A stretch of DNA of 64,000 bases from contig OU342820.1 of the NCBI GenBank assembly GCA_910591455.2, positions 17,530,345 to 17,594,344 on the forward strand. Direction: 5' to 3'. Source of the DNA: Pholis gunnellus (taxonomy: Eukaryota > Chordata > Actinopteri > Perciformes > Pholidae). Position 1 is the first letter of the stretch. Each line of letters begins with the position of its first letter. The position numbers and the translations under genes are program-made. This document shows, piece after piece, positions 26,101 to 37,045 of the stretch. The notes under the pieces were generated by a model that ran no database searches, was not told the DNA's origin, and was given only the letters and a program-made list of their open reading frames with translations.

Positions 26101-27300
26101 TCAGGGCAGCACCCGCTGCAGCTCCTCCACCTCCAGCTTCCACATCCTTCTGTGCAGCCCAGCGAGCTCCGAGAGGTCGGCCATCTTCACGGCACGGATC
26201 ACCGGCTCCGGGGAAGCGACCGTGATGACGCCCATCACCATGACATATTTACCTGCAAAAACAGCAATAGTTTAAGGAAACACAAGTTGCTCCGTGGAGA
26301 TGTGGCTCATTTAAACAAAACAGGAGTCAAATGGATTGAGTGAACACTTTTAGTCCACACACTACGCATAATCATCAGTGGTGTCATTAGTAAAACAAGA
26401 TTCATATGTTAAACGAGAGGAATGCTTCATATTCTGAGCTTGTGAAGTTGCAGTGTTCTACACATCTCCACAAGAGTGTTAAGGCCATAACAGACTTGTG
26501 TTAATATTCTTTCCTTATACAATTGAAATTGTTTGCTGCTCCTATGAAACTTTAAATATTTCTTGACTGTGGTGATGTATTTTAAAATGTGCAGTTACTA
26601 GATATAAGAAAAGGCTGCAACAAAACAAATGACAATAAAAATAAGTTATTGACGATTAGATCAGAATAATCCAGATCTAAGTCCAATGTGATCTGAATGG
26701 AGAATAAATAACTTTTTTTTATTTCCTCAAACATAAAGGTTTTGTAAATAAATGAGACATAAAACACGACATGTGTCACTATTTTACACTGTATAGAAAT
26801 GATTAATTGATTAATCAATAATTAATACTAACTATTATACTTCACTTATTACCAGAACACAGATTCTGAAATACAGTGGCCTGGGCCCCTGTAGCTGTTT
26901 AAATGTATTCTTTATGTATAAAAGTATTCATTGTAGACAAGTGAAATAAATATGTATACCACCTTTGAAACATTAAATCTAAAAAGTCTTCATATGGTTT
27001 ATTGACTTCACCTTGGGCCAAACACGGCTTCCCTCTCGGGATGTTGTTGACGCCTTGCACAGCGAAGGTCCCCGTCTCGTCCATCAGCATCACGGTGTTG
27101 CTCTCCGGCTGGACCTCCAGCACGGTCCCCTGCATCCACACCAGTGAGACCGGCAGCGAGCGACCCCCGCCCCGCCTGATGACACAGCCGTCCCCGCCGT
27201 CCGCGGTCCGCCGGCTCTCCGCCGTCCTCAGCTGTCCGGACGACACTTTCACCGGCGGTGGGCGTTTCATCTCCGCGGATGTTTCCGCCGGTTTGTACAT
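26101..27300 (-). CDS. rmi2: RecQ-mediated genome instability protein 2 (OB-fold)
   Basis: Two coding exons, 27012-27300 and 26101-26252, join in phase (codon G|GT) to give 146 residues; human RMI2 has 147. RMI2 is the small OB-fold partner of RMI1 in the BLM helicase-topoisomerase IIIalpha-RMI complex, which dissolves double Holliday junctions in the nucleus. What is seen: VWMQGTVLEV (about 51-60), followed by DETGTFAVQG, RGKPCLAQGKYVMVMGV across the intron, and AVKMADLSEL, ending MWKLEVEELQRVLP. These align with human WMQGRV, RGRPCLVPGKYVMVMGVV, AVKMTDLS and MWELEVEDL. The first ATG (27298-27300) is taken as the start; a second in-frame ATG eleven codons later (MKRPPPVK) could also serve. 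Upstream DNA holds three ETS-like sites. The gene converges with zc3h7a. Confidence 0.93.
26580..26835 (-). repeat. Possible degraded teleost repeat in the rmi2 intron
   Basis: AT-rich stretch ending GATTAATTGATTAATCAATA, similar in flavour to the terminal words of the repeat copied at 38.3 kb. The match is short and AT-rich, so chance is possible. Confidence 0.25.
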
Positions 27301-27363
27301 CACTCACCGCTGGACGGTTGAAAAAACTTTGCGTTAACCCGCGGTCCCGCCACTGAGCGTTTT

Positions 27364-27412
27364 ACCGGAAGTTGAGGGCATATTTTCCGGAAGCAACAAC
27401 TTGATTTCCGGT
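27364..27412. promoter_or_regulatory. rmi2: ETS-type site cluster, presumed rmi2 promoter
   Basis: Three CCGGAA-core sites in about 50 nt: ACCGGAAGT at 27364-27372, CCGGAAG at 27387-27393 and TTTCCGGT (opposite orientation) at 27405-27412. They lie 64-112 nt upstream of the rmi2 ATG. Such GABPA/ETS sites are common in TATA-less vertebrate housekeeping promoters. Function is inferred. Confidence 0.5.
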
Positions 27413-28260
27413 CTGGAATCCTTCAGAGTAAATGCGTCTACACCTGAGATGACCAGTGTGCAAATCCTTTTATAGAATAATATTACAGAAGTATTTTGTA
27501 TGTTATTTTGTGTTTTGAAGTATAAGTTGTGCATTGAGAATCACACTATTATTCAACGGTTTTACTGTAGTAAGGTTGGGCTTATAAATATGTTTAGAAC
27601 CTCCAACAGTTCTGAGCTTTCTGGTCATTTTTCAACTATATGACATGCAAGTTGCAACTCATGGCTTTACATTTTTACTTCATATTGTATTTTGACTTTA
27701 ATGCATTCATTTATATTAGAATGGGTATGAGCTCATAAAGGTTTTCTGGTGTAACTCCATGTGTTTAGAGAAATAGGAACACATCCAACTGTGCTGTTAT
27801 TCACCATCGATCTCAGCAAATTCAGCCTCAATAGTGCTGTGACCGGCAAATTACAAGTTTGACTAATGTTGAAATAGTGATAGGAAACATCCTTTCACTT
27901 CGATGAATACTGCTGTAAACAGTGCTTTACAATTAACTGAAAAGGAGAGTTGTGCTACTCATTAGAAAGCAATATGATGCTTTTAAGCAATATGATGCTT
28001 TGTTTAAAATACAAGGCTGTTTATCGATTTCATGTCTTGAGATAATATACCAATAAATACTGCAAGTTGTGAAAATAACTGATCCGTGAATTTATCACAT
28101 TCATTTTACCCACCTCAGTAAAGTAAAGTCTTATTTTATAAAGCCGTTATACTTTCCTCACTTCAGGTGTTCTGCTGGTTAAACCCTGCATGTGAGGTAC
28201 ATGGAAACACAGCGTTAAGCCTGAGACCAAGCGTTTGTCATCGTACCACAAGCTGTGGAA
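27413..28260. other. Intergenic DNA between rmi2 and ubfd1
   Basis: AT-rich DNA with no exon seen. It leads into the Tc1-like relic at 28.26 kb. A short direct duplication of AAGCAATATGATGCTTT occurs at about 27966-28000. Confidence 0.45.
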
Positions 28261-28261
28261 T

Positions 28262-28484
28262 CACACAGCACGACTGGAAATACAGTAAAATACAGAGAAA
28301 CTCTACAGGACAATATGCTGCAGTCTGCAAAGGAAGCGCTACTTGGGAGATAAACTTTTCAGAAAGACAACCTTTTAAAGCCAATGTTAAAGTGCTCGGG
28401 GGGCCAAATCCAGACCTAAATCTGATCCACAATTTGTGTCGAGACCTGTTGCTGTTCACCCGTAGACCTTCGTCAAACTAGATG
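28262..28484 (+). mobile_element. Tc1-like transposase relic
   Basis: The stretch from about ATACAGAGAAACTCTACAGG through ACAATATGCTGCAGTCTGC and GACTTGGGAGA-like words to CCAGACCTAAATCTGATC is very close to the 3' half of fish Tc1-like transposase genes. In one frame it reads VKVLGGPNPDLN then NLCRDL, the decayed counterpart of the conserved VLEWPSQSPDLNPIENLW block that carries the last acidic residue of the DDE triad. About 80-90 nt expected between these parts (the DNDPKHT region) are missing, and no terminal inverted repeats are seen. It is a dead fragment between rmi2 and ubfd1. Confidence 0.7.
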
Positions 28485-28594
28485 TGAGTTTGAGTCGTTT
28501 TTCAAACCGACTGGGAAGACCTGCGTTGTCAAATGTGCAACATTTTGGTTCCTAACAAAGTGAATAAAACACAAATGTATTTCATTAAATAAGT

Positions 28595-28600
28595 TTTATT
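28595..28600 (-). terminator. ubfd1: Poly(A) signal of ubfd1
   Basis: Plus-strand TTTATT reads AATAAA on the minus strand, about 280 nt after the ubfd1 stop codon, giving a plausible 3' UTR. Confidence 0.65.
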
Positions 28601-28877
28601 TCTTTAAGAATAACTGAAGAAAAGTGTTAGCAATTTCTGTACAATTGTTTCATCATTTTCCCTTGGATTTGCTGAAAACCTTGAATGATCATCGGGGCTG
28701 AGAATTGTTACGCTGCCGCATAGTGCACTTTTAACCTAAAAACAATATGATTAGTCCACAGGCATCCGTCCGGTTCCTTTGAATGTATTCCAAGAAGTTC
28801 CTTAAGCCGTACTGTTGACTCCAGTTTCATTTCTCATTGGCTCCTCCTCTCGAGCCCAGTTCACAAAAAGAGGCACA

Positions 28878-31800
28878 TTAGAAATACTGCCATTTTCCAA
28901 GGACTGTGTCTTTGATTGCATCGACAAACTGCGTGGGCACCCAGTAGACCCAATATTGAGACGCTTCTGTTGGACCCAACTGAAAAGCCTACAGAGGTGG
29001 AAAAACAATGGTAAGCACGTTAAATTCATTTACAAATGTTCACATATTCCACAAACTAAACTGTTAATACAAACAAACGGCTTTACATGCAAATCAAAAC
29101 GACATCCGTACATATTAAATACGATTTAAATAATATAATTGAAGCATAATGCTTTGAAATAAATCAACAATCAAAGACCTGATAGCCGTGTTTAACATAC
29201 TGCCTCTCAGTACATTACAGCCCACATAATCACTCCAAAGGAAAACAATAAGAAATGAATGGATTACTCCATACCTCCTTCTTTTTAACCTCAGGAGTTA
29301 AAGTAAACGGGGAGGATCACTCATTTAACTGATGGCGTTTTAAACCCCTCGTCTCCTCCTCATACATCATCAGCCCCTCAGTGATGCAGGAACACGCTCT
29401 GAGCGAGCAGCTGGCATCAGATTACATTCTTGTGCCAAAACGCTGCACCGAGAAGATGATTCCAGTGTTCGTACTGTGATCCATATCATGGAAGACGGCT
29501 CAACTGTACGGGAATAAACTGCCACGCGTTTCATTGGCTACACACGGTCTGACACACAGTAAACCTCGACAAACAGGAAGCAAGGAAATCTGGAAACGAC
29601 CTCAGACTTCCCCTCGTACAGCGGGCGGTGTAGACGTTCATATTCGGCATTATTGCTTAAGTCCACTTGTGGCCGACTGCCATGAAATTCACTGCATGTT
29701 GCCGTCACTTTGTTCTGCCTTTAAATGTATCACTTCGCTTTTCTTGTTTACTTCCCATTAATCAAAACATCGAGGTCTAAAACGCATCAGCTGACAGAAT
29801 CATCCGCCGAGCTTCACCGCGTTCTCCTAGAATGCAGATGTTATCTGTATCGGCGCCGCGACGACGCTCCGTTTGTTGAGATCTGGATCGGCAGCAGACG
29901 ACTCGATTCAATTAAGTCACTTGTTCTGGGATTTCCATTTTTTTTTCTTCTGACAAAGAAAGAACACAAGTGCCTTCAGACAGAAAGGTTAATCTAGAGA
30001 AAGCGTTGACATTTCCCGCTCCGCTGCGGTGACCTCCATCACTCCGACGCTCACACGCTCCAGTGGCTCTACGCTCGCGTCCGCCGCCGAGCATTTGGCA
30101 TCACAGCGTTTCAGGAATTAAATTTTGATTTGGGTTGGGTCTTTTAATTACAGAAGTTAATACTCTGCCTTTATTTGACGGTTTCAAGCTTATCAGGGTT
30201 ATTTCTTGCTGTGCATTGTGGAGAACAATACACCCGTTCCTTTAAAACACTGACATTTTTAGGGCCTGTGTCCACATAGCGTCTCTTAGAGAGCGTATTC
30301 TGCAGCGTCTCTGCCTTTTCTTTGTGAAGTGCTTCTAGTTGAAAATCTCTGAACTTTTCAGAAGAGCGTCATTTCAGAAAATGGAGAAGAAGCTTGTTGT
30401 CTCTCCTGAGCTTCATATGTCAGACAAACACTTATGTAACAAAGAAGAAAAGCCCATTTTGTGGGAGCAGACCGGCCGGGCGGACGCTGAGCGCTGCTGA
30501 CGAGTGTTTTTGAGCTTTTATGGCCGTTAAGCCTCCAACAGATCGTCGTCCTCGCTCTAAATGCTACGGCTGTCAGACTGAGCGCTCACGAGCTCATCCA
30601 CACAAAGTGTGAAGCAGACATCCTCCGACTGGTGAAAAATACAACGTCAAACAAATAGATCGTGAGCTGGATTGACTTTAAACAAGAGAGGAAGCGGTGC
30701 ACCGCGGAGTCAATTCATAAGCCGCTCTCACCAGAAAGGGTCTATTCCTTCAAAACAATATGGAGACAATCAAGACGGGAATTTTCAGCTCGACTTCCCA
30801 TCTTGCCTTCACGGTTTTCCAGGTCCTCACTATAGCTATGTAGAATAAAAGTTGTCTTTACCTGTTTTAGGAAGGCAAACTGTCTTGTTTGTGTCTTTGT
30901 TATGTATTTAAATGTTAATAAAGAACAATAAAATAGAGGCACGTAAGCCACCAAGTGTGACATGTCGGCAGCAGCGAGCCCTCTCACCATCATGTTGTAG
31001 TCCTCATAGCCTTCGATGGGTTCAGTCACTACGTTTTTAATGGAGCCCATCGGGACTTTCTCCGTTCTCTCTGCAGAGAGGAACACACACAATCAAAGGA
31101 GTTTGAGTCGTTAGCATCTTTGTGTTAAAAGTGAATTTAGCAGGAACGAGGCCAGCTGTGATCTCACCCTTTGTTCCGATCCACAACTGATCCTGCTCCA
31201 GTTTGAATGTGAGTCGAACTTTTCCTCCGGACTTGTTGAACATTCCAGATAAAGGCACTGTTGGTAATCGTTCCTGTTAAGAGAAACACAGTTAGTCTTT
31301 GTGTCCAGTAGTGAAATCACACAACACACGACAAACAAAAGCAGGGAGTGTCCTCCTCCCTTCGTCTTCTCTCACCTTTGTTCCTTTAACAGATGCCATG
31401 ATGTCATCAGGTTTACCTTTGTCCAAAACCTTCCTGTGTTGCTGAAATCACAGTGCCGGGTGAATAACATAGAACTCCATCAATATTTGACTCTATCCTG
31501 CAGAGCGGCCATTCCTCTTACCTTTTGCCTGCATAAAGGCTCCTTCTTGTTTTCTTCGGCCTTCACTTCCTGCTGGACGACCTCTTTGGGTGTATTCACA
31601 GCTAATACGTCATTTATTGTAGATCCTACCACCATGATCTTCGCACCGTTTGTAATCTTTATTTCACGTAGCGTTTTGTCCTCTGGAAGCAACCCTTTGT
31701 ACATCACTTTCTGCATTGCAGGTGGAAGACCTGGGAAGACATAAGAGAGCATTAGAATCACTGTAAACAGCCACTATAACGTCTACCTGAAGGGGAGCGA

Positions 31801-33430
31801 CTGCGTGTTCTCACCAGTGAGTGAGTGGATCTTCTCTTTGAGTTGGGCTCCGGTGTTGTCGACGGGAATCTTCAGGTCGTATTTGTTCTTGTTCCAGATG
31901 ATCTTCAAGTCCACCTTCTCCTGCTCGTCGTCCGCGTCGTCCCCGTTGCTAATACTAGAGTCCTGAGTTGTGGCGTCTGCTGCATCTGTGTGAGACGGAG
32001 TTTCTGTGTCACCTTTTTCAGCATCCTCGACTTTTTCAGCATCCTCGCCTTTTTCAGCTTCCTCTCCTAGTTGTTCGGCTTCTTCTGGCTTCGCCTCGGT
32101 TTCCATTATGACTTCTTCACTTCCTGGAAGAGCAGGAACACATTGATTTGGGATCTATTCGGCGCAAAGTTGTTAGTTCTCTGAATGCAAATATTCAGAA
32201 ATACACATCTGGAATGTCCTACTCACCACAGATACTCAACATGCTCGTGTGTCTTTCTACAGTTACATTTAAACAGTGTGTACATGCAGTCTATAAAACA
32301 CGGAATCCTAGCTGTTCTTTTTGTTTTAGTAACAAGGAAATACAGACAAATGAGTTTCACTTTAGTTTTTGAGTCTGAATTAAAATGAATTATTACATAT
32401 TAAAGGCTATATATGTAATGAGTGTAGCTAACGAACAAATACTTAGTTGACCAGGAGTCGTAATGTGTCATAATGTGTAAATAATAATAATCTTGGTGGA
32501 AAACCAGCTCTCCTATTGTTTTCAATCACATGCCCTTGAAGTCATACTGTCCTCTAAATATATTTTCAATATATCAAATTTATTTGACTTTATACGTGAT
32601 GTGTAACATTTTAAAATCTACCAAGTCTCTTAACTTTATATCCTTTCATTGAATAAGTGAGTTAGTTATTAATAAGTAGTTTATTTACAGTTCTCATGGT
32701 TCTCTTTTAAAGTAAAACAATCTATGTATATGTTTCATAACCATGTCCCGATTCTTCCACAGAATAAGGAGCTACAGTGTGTAAATGTAACTGAAAGTAA
32801 ACAGTTTTAAGGTGGTATTGGAGTCTAGTTTCGCTTTTTCTTCGCTCTCTCTCTCGTAGTTTCTCTTGCTCTTTCCATCGCTGTTTTTCTTCCCTATCTA
32901 GGCAGCGATTGTAACTTGTGTGTTCCGTGACAGGACAAATAAAACCTCCGCAGACTTGGTCCGTGACCGAACACACGTAACGTTAACGGTTATTAACAGA
33001 AACCCAGATCTTGTAACACGGCTGGCCTTACTGGTCACTGCACTGGTGACGTTAACGTAACAAACTGTTTGTTGGTACTTCGTCGTTACCATTCCTGACC
33101 CAACCATGTTTAGTTAGCTTCTTAAAAGCAAAAGTGAACCAAAGCTAACACAGGTTAAATCTTCTAACATTAACTTTAGTCCTCCTCAAATCTAGCTACA
33201 TTTGACTGGTGTTAGCAATCGTTAACGTTAGCTAGCTACAGCACTGGAGAACATTTAAAGAATAACGTTATGGAGAGACGTACATTTACACTACACTGCA
33301 TTAACAGCGACGTATATTAACATGCCAATTACTAACATATGTTATTCCATAAACAATGTTTGGACTCAATGTACAGATATGAAGGAAATACTGCTGTATT
33401 TTCTCAATACCCACCAGCCTGGGTCGCCAT
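28878..33430 (-). CDS. ubfd1: Ubiquitin family domain-containing protein 1
   Basis: Seven coding exons on the minus strand: 33415-33430, 31815-32123, 31522-31730, 31376-31441, 31168-31273, 30988-31070 and 28878-28988, giving 299 residues (human UBFD1 about 309). What is seen: an acidic N-terminus with tandem EDAEK-like units; a ubiquitin-like domain from VDLKIIWNK (about residue 76) through GLPPAMQKVMYKGLLPEDKT to AKIMVVGST; a conserved linker NKKEPLCRQKQHRKVLDKGK; then a C-terminal domain with GGKVRLTFKLEQDQLWIGTK, SIKNVV, YWVYWVPTQF and the terminal KDTVLGKWQYF. The last exon is short and lies 2.0 kb from the previous one. The 16-nt first exon (ATG at 33428-33430) joins in frame to give AGSEEVIMETEA, matching human GMEEPGMDTEAE; an internal ATG at 32104-32106 is the alternative start. 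The role is poorly defined; human UBFD1 has been tied to NF-kB signalling. Confidence 0.93.
30255..30560. repeat. Possible dispersed repeat in the last ubfd1 intron
   Basis: The opening GGGCCTGTGTCCACATAGCG and the repeated AGCGT words resemble a fish interspersed repeat I recall. No second copy exists in this window. The rest of the 2-kb intron (28989-30987) shows no exon. Confidence 0.3.
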
Positions 33431-33697
33431 GATGATTGTGTACAATCTGTTGTACGTTGTGCCAAAGAGAGTACAGAGAGCAGGAGGATATCTGCTATTC
33501 AGAGAGCAAAAGTCGACGACAACAAAAGTTGAGCTAAAGCGAACATTTATGTGTAACATTTGTGTAACAGCTTATCAAATCGAAGAAGGAACAATACATT
33601 TTTAAAATGCCATAACAAGTATAGCTATATTTACGGTTGCAACGTTTAAACGTTTTGTAGTTTGGGTTAGCCGTTGGACAGGAATGTATAATGAAAG

Positions 33698-33709
33698 TGC
33701 GCATGCGCC
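33698..33709. promoter_or_regulatory. ubfd1: NRF1-type site upstream of ubfd1
   Basis: TGCGCATGCGCC matches the palindromic NRF1 consensus (TGCGCATGCGCA) at eleven of twelve positions. It lies 268 nt upstream of the proposed ubfd1 start, a normal position for a TATA-less housekeeping promoter. This also supports the far-upstream first exon. Binding is inferred. Confidence 0.5.
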
Positions 33710-34374
33710 TTCGAAAATAACTACAAATACTGTTGTATTTAGACACAATCGGTTCTATGTCAAATATTGTCTCGAGCTAGTGTTGTTTAATCAATAAAGC
33801 TTGTTATTAAACAAAGAATGTTGCTGTATTATGTAGCCACAAAGGCCTGCGGGATTTCTTTTGCCAACACGGAAGTGACAGAAAGTGAGACCTCTCGCTC
33901 TGCTAAACGTCTTTGTTTGTGTGGCAGCAAACGCAGACAACGAGAGGTGGCACTCCACTCAATGGCTATTGGATAATGTTTTTCTTCTTCCTTCGTATTC
34001 TATGACGTTTGGGATTTCAAATTATGCATTATCGCCAACTATTGGAATCTATGAAAGATCTCCAACTATGACAGAATGCATTTGAACCCCAGGCTTTGAC
34101 ACAACAATCTTTTTGTGGGAGAAATAGACCAAAAATAAGGATCCAATACGCAGATTGAACTATTTCAGATGCATGTGGGAAATGCAGGCATGTGATTAAA
34201 TACAGTTTTTGAATGAGTTCTGTGAGCTTGGTCTGAGACTGAAATTGATATAATAAAAACACACTGAAATTGACATCACTGACTTTGGTTTTATTAATTG
34301 TGAATCATTTTGTGTAAGAGTGCTTTAGAAATAATGTTTCTTAACATTACACACTGCAATGAACACAGTATCCA

Positions 34375-34562
34375 GCGGTGGAAGAAGTAGTCAGATCTTC
34401 TGACACTAACACTGTGTAGAAATACTCAAAAGAGTGATATATTGAAATATATTTATTAAGGTACCAAAAGTAAAAGTCGTCCTTAAATAGAATGACCCAT
34501 TTCAAAATAATGTATATTTTCTTAACCTACTGCAAGGCGGTAATTATAATATATATTGTTCG
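34375..34562 (+). repeat. Teleost dispersed repeat copy
   Basis: GTGGAAGAAGTAGTCAGATC, then ACTGTGTAGAAATACTC, CCAAAAGTAAAAGTC and CCCATTTCAAAATAATGT follow in the order found in a very abundant percomorph repeat. The copy at 25.49 kb shares the first words. There is no coding capacity. The family is recalled, not searched. Confidence 0.65.
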
Positions 34563-34683
34563 GGGGACAGAATCACTGACTTCACCTTTAATATTTACCT
34601 TGCTTAGCTGATAAAGGTGGGGCTTATTTGTTTTACTATATTTACCCTAGACATCAATATGGAGAAAGGAGGCAATTCATTTT

Positions 34684-34813
34684 TGTGGAGATTTCAATAG
34701 CAGGATAGACGTTTTTCATGAGTATTTAATATAAAGTGCATCAGGTTCCCTCCAGAGCCACTTTGGATGATTTTGTAAACAAGCATGGGGACTCAGTGAT
34801 TGAATTCCTGAAA
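34684..34813 (+). mobile_element. Decayed LINE-like endonuclease fragment
   Basis: CGDFNSRID is encoded at 34684-34710 and FVNKHGDSVIEFLK at 34772-34813. These resemble the GDFN and NxHGxxLLEF motifs of the apurinic-type endonuclease domain of non-LTR retrotransposons. They sit in different frames with stops between, so the copy is dead. No reverse-transcriptase motif (such as FADD) is seen nearby. The short length makes the call tentative. Confidence 0.4.
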
Positions 34814-36389
34814 TAATTTAAGTCATACATGGAGGGATATGCCCTCTGAATGATAATATACCAATATCTGTGAGTTGTAAAGCTGGTTGACTATTCAGAC
34901 CGGTGACTTCTTTGAAGTATTAGTGTCTTAGTTATTGGCGAGGGCTGCGATCTCGGGTCACCAGAATTAGGGACAGAAAGCCAGAACATTCCACCAACTT
35001 TTGACATGAACTTTCCCCTTAAACTTTGTCAAGCGGTGGATTTAACAAGCGTAGAGGAGCACAGGTCTGGTTGGTGGCGGCGCAAACAGAGCAGTGGTTT
35101 CTCCTCCTTGTTATTAGTGCACTGATTCAGGGCAGCTTGAGTTCACCTGTGTCTCGTTGACTCCAAACAGCACAGGTGAGCCCGTGGCTCGTCCCAGAGC
35201 TCACCAGGGTCATCGCAGACATGGAAGACTTTCGGCAATTAGCTTCAAATCAAGTCATTAAGTTTGCAACCTGAATGGATCTAAGTTTAGTAAGATGCAG
35301 AGTTCCACATCTGCAAACAACAACATTTCTAATAAAAGGGTGATTATTTTGTAGCCCCTCTATAGAATAACTCAATTACTTTAGCAAAAAAGAAAGTCAG
35401 CAGGACTTTACCAGCTAACGTCTTATCTTCTGGCTTACGACAACAAACTTCATTAAAAATGAAGAATGACTTATAAGAACGAGACTATCTAGATTATTGT
35501 AGTTGTTTGATTAAAGTCATTAAAGAAGAGAAGACAACCGTTATTCAAAAATGACGTGTTATTTTTAACAACAAACTATATTGGAATGAGAATTCGAAAG
35601 AATTATTACAGTAAAGATGAAAATATGTTTCTGAATTGTTCAATCATGTAGAAAAGAAGACATTCTTGGAGGTTTCCAGTCCGCATATGTTTGACAGAAA
35701 ATACAGATTCTATCAAAGGTGTTTTCAAAGAGGTCAGGTGCAAACATCAAGACAATTCAAACATCAAATCCCTGGAGATTTTGGCCCCCTAAAAAATAAA
35801 TTGGTTCTGAGGCAACTTTGGAAAATACCAATTGAGGTGCTGGGGCTCGATGGTAATCCTGTGTTTGGCTTTTCTGAGGTAATTTATAGACGGGAGAGAC
35901 ACTTTAAAGGTCTTTTTTCCAAACAGTGATACTATTGATAAAAAGTTATCATAAAGAAGTATGTTTAATGAACATTGTAATAGAGAGCCAAATACTAAAG
36001 GGAGATATTGTGTAATTAAAACATTGAATAAGGATCTAGCTAACTAGTTCAAATGACTCGAGCAAAACTGGCAAAACCAATATTAAAAATCATTATTTTG
36101 TATTTTGTGTGAATAATTCAATGTTTTGAATCTGGTAGAATGCAAACTATGTGGTCTAATTATAAGCTCAACACCAAAACCCACTGTGTGGACACAAGGA
36201 TGCTATTAGATGCAGAGGGATCAGCCTAATGAGCACAGTCTACTAACTGTATTCTACGTAATGAGAGGCTCATGCTGCATCTTCAGAGGGAATCCAGGTC
36301 ATGTCTTGAGTCTTTTATTGTCAACAATTACAACAAATACAAATAAAACAACATATGAATGTTTCATTGACTTTTAGAAATCTTTTTAC

Positions 36390-36554
36390 ATGACCAATAT
36401 AGATCTTGTAGCCTTAAGACTTATTACATATGGAGGATTGGAAGCATTCTATAGAGCTATACAGGCCCTCTCCAATGATCCCGTAGCGCATGTGAGATTA
36501 AATACATTAGTATTACACCAACTAGCGGATGATGTAAGAGAAATTGACAGATGA
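36390..36554 (+). other. Short open frame with protein-like composition, origin unknown
   Basis: A 54-residue frame from ATG to TGA (starting MTNIDLVALRLITYGG, containing ALSNDPVAHVRLN and ending LADDVREIDR) has an amphipathic, protein-like composition. After the stop the same frame continues open for about 30 codons (including SPSEP and IPPGYLW). I do not recognise it. A relic of a mobile-element protein is more likely than a gene. Confidence 0.25.
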
Positions 36555-36688
36555 CAACTGGTTTTTCTGTCACCATCTGAACCAATGACAACAATGAATA
36601 TTCCTCCTGGATACCTCTGGAAGGCAGCAAAGCTAAATAAGTGGAAATGACAGCAAATTACACAAGAAGAAGAAGAAGCAGGAAGGAG

Positions 36689-36715
36689 GGAGAGAGAGAG
36701 AGAGAGAGAGAGAGA
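36689..36715. repeat. (GA)n microsatellite
   Basis: About thirteen GA units after a short GAA run, about 330 nt upstream of the mfsd11-type start codon. Confidence 0.9.
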
Positions 36716-37045
36716 AACACGGACGTAGAAGGACGACTGCAAAAAAAAATTGCCTCAAATTAAAGTCACAAGTTGTCATGCGTCTATCATAAATAGGCTA
36801 CTTATGATAGAAGGGAAGTGGCCTATAACAGTGCTACATTGTTGCTTTCTGTCCTAGACTCTGCACCACACTGTTACTAAACAGTTAGTCACGTCAACTT
36901 TAGTCGCGCGACTTTGTTGAAATGGATTTAACCGAGTTGTTGATGAATCCGCGTGAGAGTCTCTGCTAGACGTGTAGTTCAAATGAGTCGACAGCACAAC
37001 ATTAGCAGCACGTTTACAATGTTTTACGACGAGTAATACAACACC

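Larger units (their letters stand above)
33760..37045. other. Intergenic DNA between ubfd1 and the mfsd11-type gene
   Basis: The two genes are divergent and about 3.6 kb apart. No host exon is seen. The stretch holds a common teleost repeat (34.38-34.56 kb), a decayed LINE-like endonuclease fragment (34.68-34.81 kb), an unexplained short frame (36.39-36.55 kb) and a GA microsatellite (36.69 kb). Confidence 0.5.

Noticed and set aside
27298..27307. GTG start codons giving longer rmi2 frames
   Set aside because: Vertebrate nuclear genes rarely use GTG; the ATG at 27298-27300 fits the family length.
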